This document shows positions 60,866 through 64,000 of a stretch of DNA of 64,000 bases, one piece after another. Numbering within the stretch: position 1 is the first letter of the stretch; every line of letters starts with the position of its first letter. This DNA is from Lysobacteraceae bacterium NML91-0213. GTDB lineage: Bacteria > Pseudomonadota > Gammaproteobacteria > Xanthomonadales > Xanthomonadaceae. Location: the NCBI GenBank assembly GCA_002798175.1, contig NWQL01000001.1, positions 331,078 through 395,077 of the forward strand. Direction: 5' to 3'. A program made the translations under genes and the position numbers. The notes under the pieces were generated by a model. It had not been told where the DNA came from. It saw only the letters and a program-made list of their open reading frames with translations, and did not search any database.

Positions 60866-62080
60866 TCAGCCGGCGGGCTGCACCGGCGGCCGCAGCGCCC
60901 ACCACCATGCGGCGTGCAATGGCAACAGCAGGGCGATCCAGTGCACGTTGCGTTGCGGCTGGACCGGCAGCCAGTGCAGGAACAGCGCGATCACCGCCAG
61001 CGTGGCCACCACCGCAAGCAGCGGGCGCATCAGCCGCGACGGCGCACGGCCGCGCAGCAACCGCCAGGCATCGGGCAGCAGCAGCAGGCACAGCGGGTTG
61101 AACAGCAGCAGGTTCTGGTTGTACCAGCCGAAGCGGTGCGCAGTGCCCGCCCAGATGAAGGCCATCAGCAGGCCCAGCACGGCGCATGCGCTCCAGAACA
61201 CCAGCCCGACCGCTGCGGTCGTTCGCCGGCGCCGGCGTGCCAGTGCCTGGATGGCGATTGCGCCCGCAAGGCCGGCCAGCGCCCACGGCCACCAGTTGCG
61301 TGGCGATTCCGGCGGTTCGGGCGCAAGGCGATGTGGCAGCAGCGCGATCTCCTGCGTCACCAGCGGCCGGCCATCCTCGCGACGCAGGCTGCGCAACGCG
61401 TCGGCCAGGCGCATCGGCACGAATGCATCCTCCCACAGGGCATTCGGCCGGTCGGCCAGCGGGCCCAGGCCGATGTCGAAGCCCAGCCACATCCACGGCG
61501 CCGGGGACGCCAGCCGCACCGCGTCGCCGCGGTAGGTGTTGCCGCGCGAGCGGCCCTGCAACTGCCGCTGCAACAGGCCGCCGAGCGCACCGTCGAGTGC
61601 ATCGCGCACCCGCGTCGAACAGTTGTCGGTGAAGTAGTCGTAGCGGTAGCGCGCGTTCTCCGGCAGCGCGTTGTCGGCAAGCCGCGAGGCAAGCGTGGTC
61701 GCCTCGGCGGGATCGAGGTCCAGCCACTGGATCGACACCCCGCGGCCGACATCGCGGTAGTACGCGAGGTCCTCCTCCAGCGGCAGCGCGACCAGCATGT
61801 ACTCCATGTCGCCGCGCACGAAATTGCCGACGAAGCCGGGTTCGGTGAGGTCGAAGTAGCCGAAGTTGTACGACACCGGCGTCGCTTGCGCGGGGTCGTC
61901 GACGACGATCGCGTTGTGGCCGAAGCGTTCGAAGAAGATCTCGCCCGGCTGCATCGTCACCACGCCGATGCGCGGCGCAGCGTGCACCGTGGATGCGCAG
62001 GCGGCGAGGAGCAGCAGCACGCCGAGCCGCAGCAGCGGCAGCAGGCGCCACGGCGACGCCGGACCCGGAGCGCGGATCAC
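60866..62080 (-). CDS. DUF4105 lipoprotein with membrane segments
   Basis: A 404-residue protein starting at a GTG (62080), 4 bases after the corC stop. A lipoprotein-type signal (LLLLLAACAS) is followed by a DUF4105 domain with RFGHNAIVVDD, the aromatic motif YNFGYFDL and DYFTDNCSTRVRDALD; then about four C-terminal transmembrane helices. The domain has a papain-like Asn-Cys-Ser look (NCST), but no activity is known. It is translationally coupled to corC. Confidence 0.78.
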   Translation of the reverse strand: MIRAPGPASPWRLLPLLRLGVLLLLAACASTVHAAPRIGVVTMQPGEIFFERFGHNAIVVDDPAQATPVSYNFGYFDLTEPGFVGNFVRGDMEYMLVALPLEEDLAYYRDVGRGVSIQWLDLDPAEATTLASRLADNALPENARYRYDYFTDNCSTRVRDALDGALGGLLQRQLQGRSRGNTYRGDAVRLASPAPWMWLGFDIGLGPLADRPNALWEDAFVPMRLADALRSLRREDGRPLVTQEIALLPHRLAPEPPESPRNWWPWALAGLAGAIAIQALARRRRRTTAAVGLVFWSACAVLGLLMAFIWAGTAHRFGWYNQNLLLFNPLCLLLLPDAWRLLRGRAPSRLMRPLLAVVATLAVIALFLHWLPVQPQRNVHWIALLLPLHAAWWWALRPPVQPAG

Positions 62081-62084
62081 CGGC

Positions 62085-62963
62085 TCAGGCGTCCTGCAGC
62101 GGATCGGCGTGCACGCTGACGTGCAGCGCGTGCAGGCGGCGCGAGTCGGCACGTGCCACGCGGAACCCGAAGCGGCCGAGGGTGAGCTCCTCGCCGGCCT
62201 CCGGCAGGTGGCCGATGGCCGCGGTCACCAGCCCGCCGATGGTGTCGTACTCGTCGTCGTCGAAATCGGCACCGAAGCGCTCGTTGAAGTCGCCGATCGG
62301 GGTCAGCGCGTTGACCAGGTACTGGCCGTCGGCCTGCGCGGCAATGAGCGCGCCGGGGTCCTCGGCCTCGTCGTATTCGTCGTCGATCTCGCCGACGATC
62401 TCCTCGAGCACGTCCTCGATGGTGATCAGCCCGGCCACGCCGCCGTATTCGTCGATGACGATCGCCATGTGGTTGCGCGACTGGCGGAACTCGCGCAGCA
62501 GCACGTCCAGGCGCTTGGATTCGGGGATCAGCACCGCCGGGCGCAGCAGCTCGCGGATATTGACCGCCGGGCTGCCGGGTACCACCCCACGCAGCAGGTC
62601 CTTGGCCAGCAGGATGCCGAGGATCTCGTCGCGGTCCTCGCCGTGCACCGGGAAGCGCGAATGCCCGGAGTCCACCACCTCGCGCATGATGTCGGTGAAG
62701 TCGGTATCCAGCGCCAGCGCCACCATCTGCGAGCGCGGCACCATTACGTCGGCCACGCTCATGCCGGAGACGTTGATCGCGCCTTCCATCATGCGCAGCG
62801 TGTCGGACTCGATCAGGCCGTCGGCCTGGGCGTCGCGCAGGATCTCGACGAGGTCCTCGCGGGTGGTCGGCTCGCCGGAGATCGCGGAACTGATGCGGTC
62901 CAGCCAGCTGCGGCGTTTCTCGTGGAGCTCGCCGGCGGAGTTGCTACTGTCGTCTTCGGACAT
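62085..62963 (-). CDS. corC: CorC-type CBS-domain protein
   Basis: A 292-residue cytosolic protein, the same length as E. coli YbeX/CorC. It has two CBS domains (about 65-190; VADVMVPRSQMVALALD, SRFPVHGEDRDEILGIL, AIVIDEYGGVAGLITIEDVLEEIVGEI) and a C-terminal CorC_HlyC domain (about 205-285). It has been linked to cobalt/magnesium efflux and to ribosome function. It sits in the conserved ybeY-corC neighbourhood. The start at 62963 is preferred over a longer unsupported frame. Confidence 0.93.
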   Translation of the reverse strand: MSEDDSSNSAGELHEKRRSWLDRISSAISGEPTTREDLVEILRDAQADGLIESDTLRMMEGAINVSGMSVADVMVPRSQMVALALDTDFTDIMREVVDSGHSRFPVHGEDRDEILGILLAKDLLRGVVPGSPAVNIRELLRPAVLIPESKRLDVLLREFRQSRNHMAIVIDEYGGVAGLITIEDVLEEIVGEIDDEYDEAEDPGALIAAQADGQYLVNALTPIGDFNERFGADFDDDEYDTIGGLVTAAIGHLPEAGEELTLGRFGFRVARADSRRLHALHVSVHADPLQDA

Positions 62964-63211
62964 CTCGTGGGTGACATGGGCGCCCGGGGGGAGGGCGTCA
63001 GCGCGAAGTCTAGCGCGTCCGTCTGGCACGGTGTCCAGCGGCGCGGCCGCGCAGCCGGGCGTGGCCGGCACCCGGAGGGGCGGACGCGATCCGCGCCGGC
63101 CGTTCTGCCGGCGAGGACGGACTCCGACTCACACGCGCGGGTTTTTCCGATGGCCGGCTGCCGCGTGCCCGGCGACGCTGGCCTCCCACCCGACTCAAGG
63201 AAGAGCCAGCC

Positions 63212-63715
63212 ATGTCGCAGACCGTCCCCAGCCTGTTCCGTTCCGTCGCCGCCGCGGCCGTCCTCGTCGCCGGACTGCTGGCCGGGCCGGACGCGGTCCG
63301 GGCGCAGGCACACGGGCCGTATGTCGACGTCTCCGCGTACATCAGCAGCGATGAGGACATCGACGCCTGGTACGGAATGACCTGGCAGCTCCGCCGCGAC
63401 TTCGACGACATCTGCGGCGATACGTTCTGCGAGGGCGAGTACACCAATATCGAGTCGCTGCGTTTCCAGTTCTCGGTGCACCGGGTCAGCGGTCGTCTCG
63501 GGATGTGCGTATGGAGCTTCGCCGCGAGCGACGAGGTCGTGGATCCGGCGTCGGGCAAGGTGGTGGTGCGGCCGCGGACCTGGCAATGCCGGGCGCCGAT
63601 CGGGGCGGGCACGACGCTGGAAGAGCTGCTGGCGGCGGTCGGGGAGCAGTCACCGCTGTATGCGCCGCTGCCGGGCGGCCGCTCGGTGTTCGAGGGTCTG
63701 GTGGACTGCCTCTGA
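63212..63715 (+). CDS. Exported hypothetical protein between ybeY and corC
   Basis: A 167-residue protein with a signal peptide (about residues 1-31, ending AVRAQ). The mature part has several cysteines (CGDTFCEG, GMCVWSF, WQCRAPI, VDCL) that may form disulfides. No recognised family. It is on the strand opposite to ybeY and corC and separates these two normally adjacent genes. Ends 8 bp from the ybeY stop. Confidence 0.78.
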   Translation: MSQTVPSLFRSVAAAAVLVAGLLAGPDAVRAQAHGPYVDVSAYISSDEDIDAWYGMTWQLRRDFDDICGDTFCEGEYTNIESLRFQFSVHRVSGRLGMCVWSFAASDEVVDPASGKVVVRPRTWQCRAPIGAGTTLEELLAAVGEQSPLYAPLPGGRSVFEGLVDCL

Positions 63716-63723
63716 AACGGCGC

Positions 63724-64000
63724 TCAGGACTCCATGCGATACGGGTCGTCGACTCCGAGCCCGGCAAGGATCTCGCGTTCGAGCTGCTCCATCGCATCGG
63801 CCTCGACGTCGTTGTCGTGGTCCCAGCCCAGCAGGTGCAGCACGCCGTGCACGGTCAGGTGGGCGTAGTGCGCGTTCAGTGGCTTGCCCTGCTCGCGGGC
63901 CTCGCGTTCGACCACCGGCGCGCAGATGACGAGGTCACCCAGCAAGGGCAGGCGTACCCCGGGGGGCAGCCCCTCCGGCAGGTCGGCCGGGAAGCTGAGT
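63724..64000 (-). CDS. ybeY: rRNA maturation factor YbeY (3' part)
   Basis: The frame is open to the right edge and shows the C-terminal half of YbeY: the [10 protein letters not shown] region, then [18 protein letters not shown] and the zinc site [14 protein letters not shown], with three histidines for metal binding. YbeY is a metal-dependent endoribonuclease used in 16S rRNA maturation. The 5' end lies beyond the window. corC is the next gene in the same direction, interrupted by the exported hypothetical gene. Confidence 0.93.
   Translation of the reverse strand, partial: LSFPADLPEGLPPGVRLPLLGDLVICAPVVEREAREQGKPLNAHYAHLTVHGVLHLLGWDHDNDVEADAMEQLEREILAGLGVDDPYRMES

Overview
The window is a GC-rich, densely packed chromosomal segment from a gammaproteobacterium, most likely a member of the Xanthomonadaceae/Lysobacteraceae (Lysobacter, Luteimonas or Pseudoxanthomonas-like). 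The call rests on gene content: an S46 dipeptidyl-peptidase, a Xanthomonas-type nucleotide pyrophosphatase, an OmpA with a calcium-type linker, an extended THX ribosomal protein and the folC-SPOR-purF block. No species can be named from sequence alone. No tRNA, rRNA, CRISPR array, prophage or intact insertion sequence was seen.

Layout. 1-2.4 kb: start of typA, a cyclophilin, a thioredoxin-fold protein and malate dehydrogenase. 2.6-8.0 kb: propionate catabolism, with prpE, a citrate synthase fused to a DNA-binding domain, and divergent prpB-prpC. 8.1-15.1 kb: a cell-wall hydrolase, 2,4-dienoyl-CoA reductase, a zinc-type-ADH-like reductase overlapping a PhzF homologue, OmpA and a small exported protein. 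15.2-18.5 kb: threonine degradation (tdh, kbl) with a putative zinc protease gene between the two. 18.7-28.6 kb: S46 peptidase, histidine phosphatase, folC, a double-SPOR protein, purF (no cvpA), DUF455, lpxH and gltX. 28.7-32.1 kb: a zinc locus (zur, a ZnuD-like TonB receptor, a MerC-domain protein, a candidate Zur box) and THX.

32.2-37.5 kb holds the most unusual feature. Two intergenic regions each carry the same ordered pair of about 115-bp structured repeats. All four copies share an inner core in opposite orientations, while the two classes use different but still self-complementary 29-31 bp outer stems. Between the two pairs lie an M19 dipeptidase and the histidine-utilisation genes hutI and hutF. 

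37.5-45.6 kb: a serine hydrolase, an alkylation-repair pair (Ogt, Ada-AlkA), a phosphodiesterase/ThuA pair and hutU. 45.7-52.6 kb: MsrB, a glycine-zipper protein with an internal duplication, MgtC, small membrane proteins, a ClpP-fold lipoprotein, an ABC exporter and an isochorismatase-type hydrolase. 52.7-64 kb: two tandem S9 peptidases, a DUF819 transporter, the cstA-yjiX peptide/pyruvate uptake pair, a DUF4105 lipoprotein, corC, a small exported protein and the 3' part of ybeY.

Together the genes describe a free-living, peptide- and amino-acid-consuming bacterium. Exported peptidases (S46, two S9, M19), CstA uptake, histidine and threonine degradation, and the methylcitrate cycle fit a protein-based diet.
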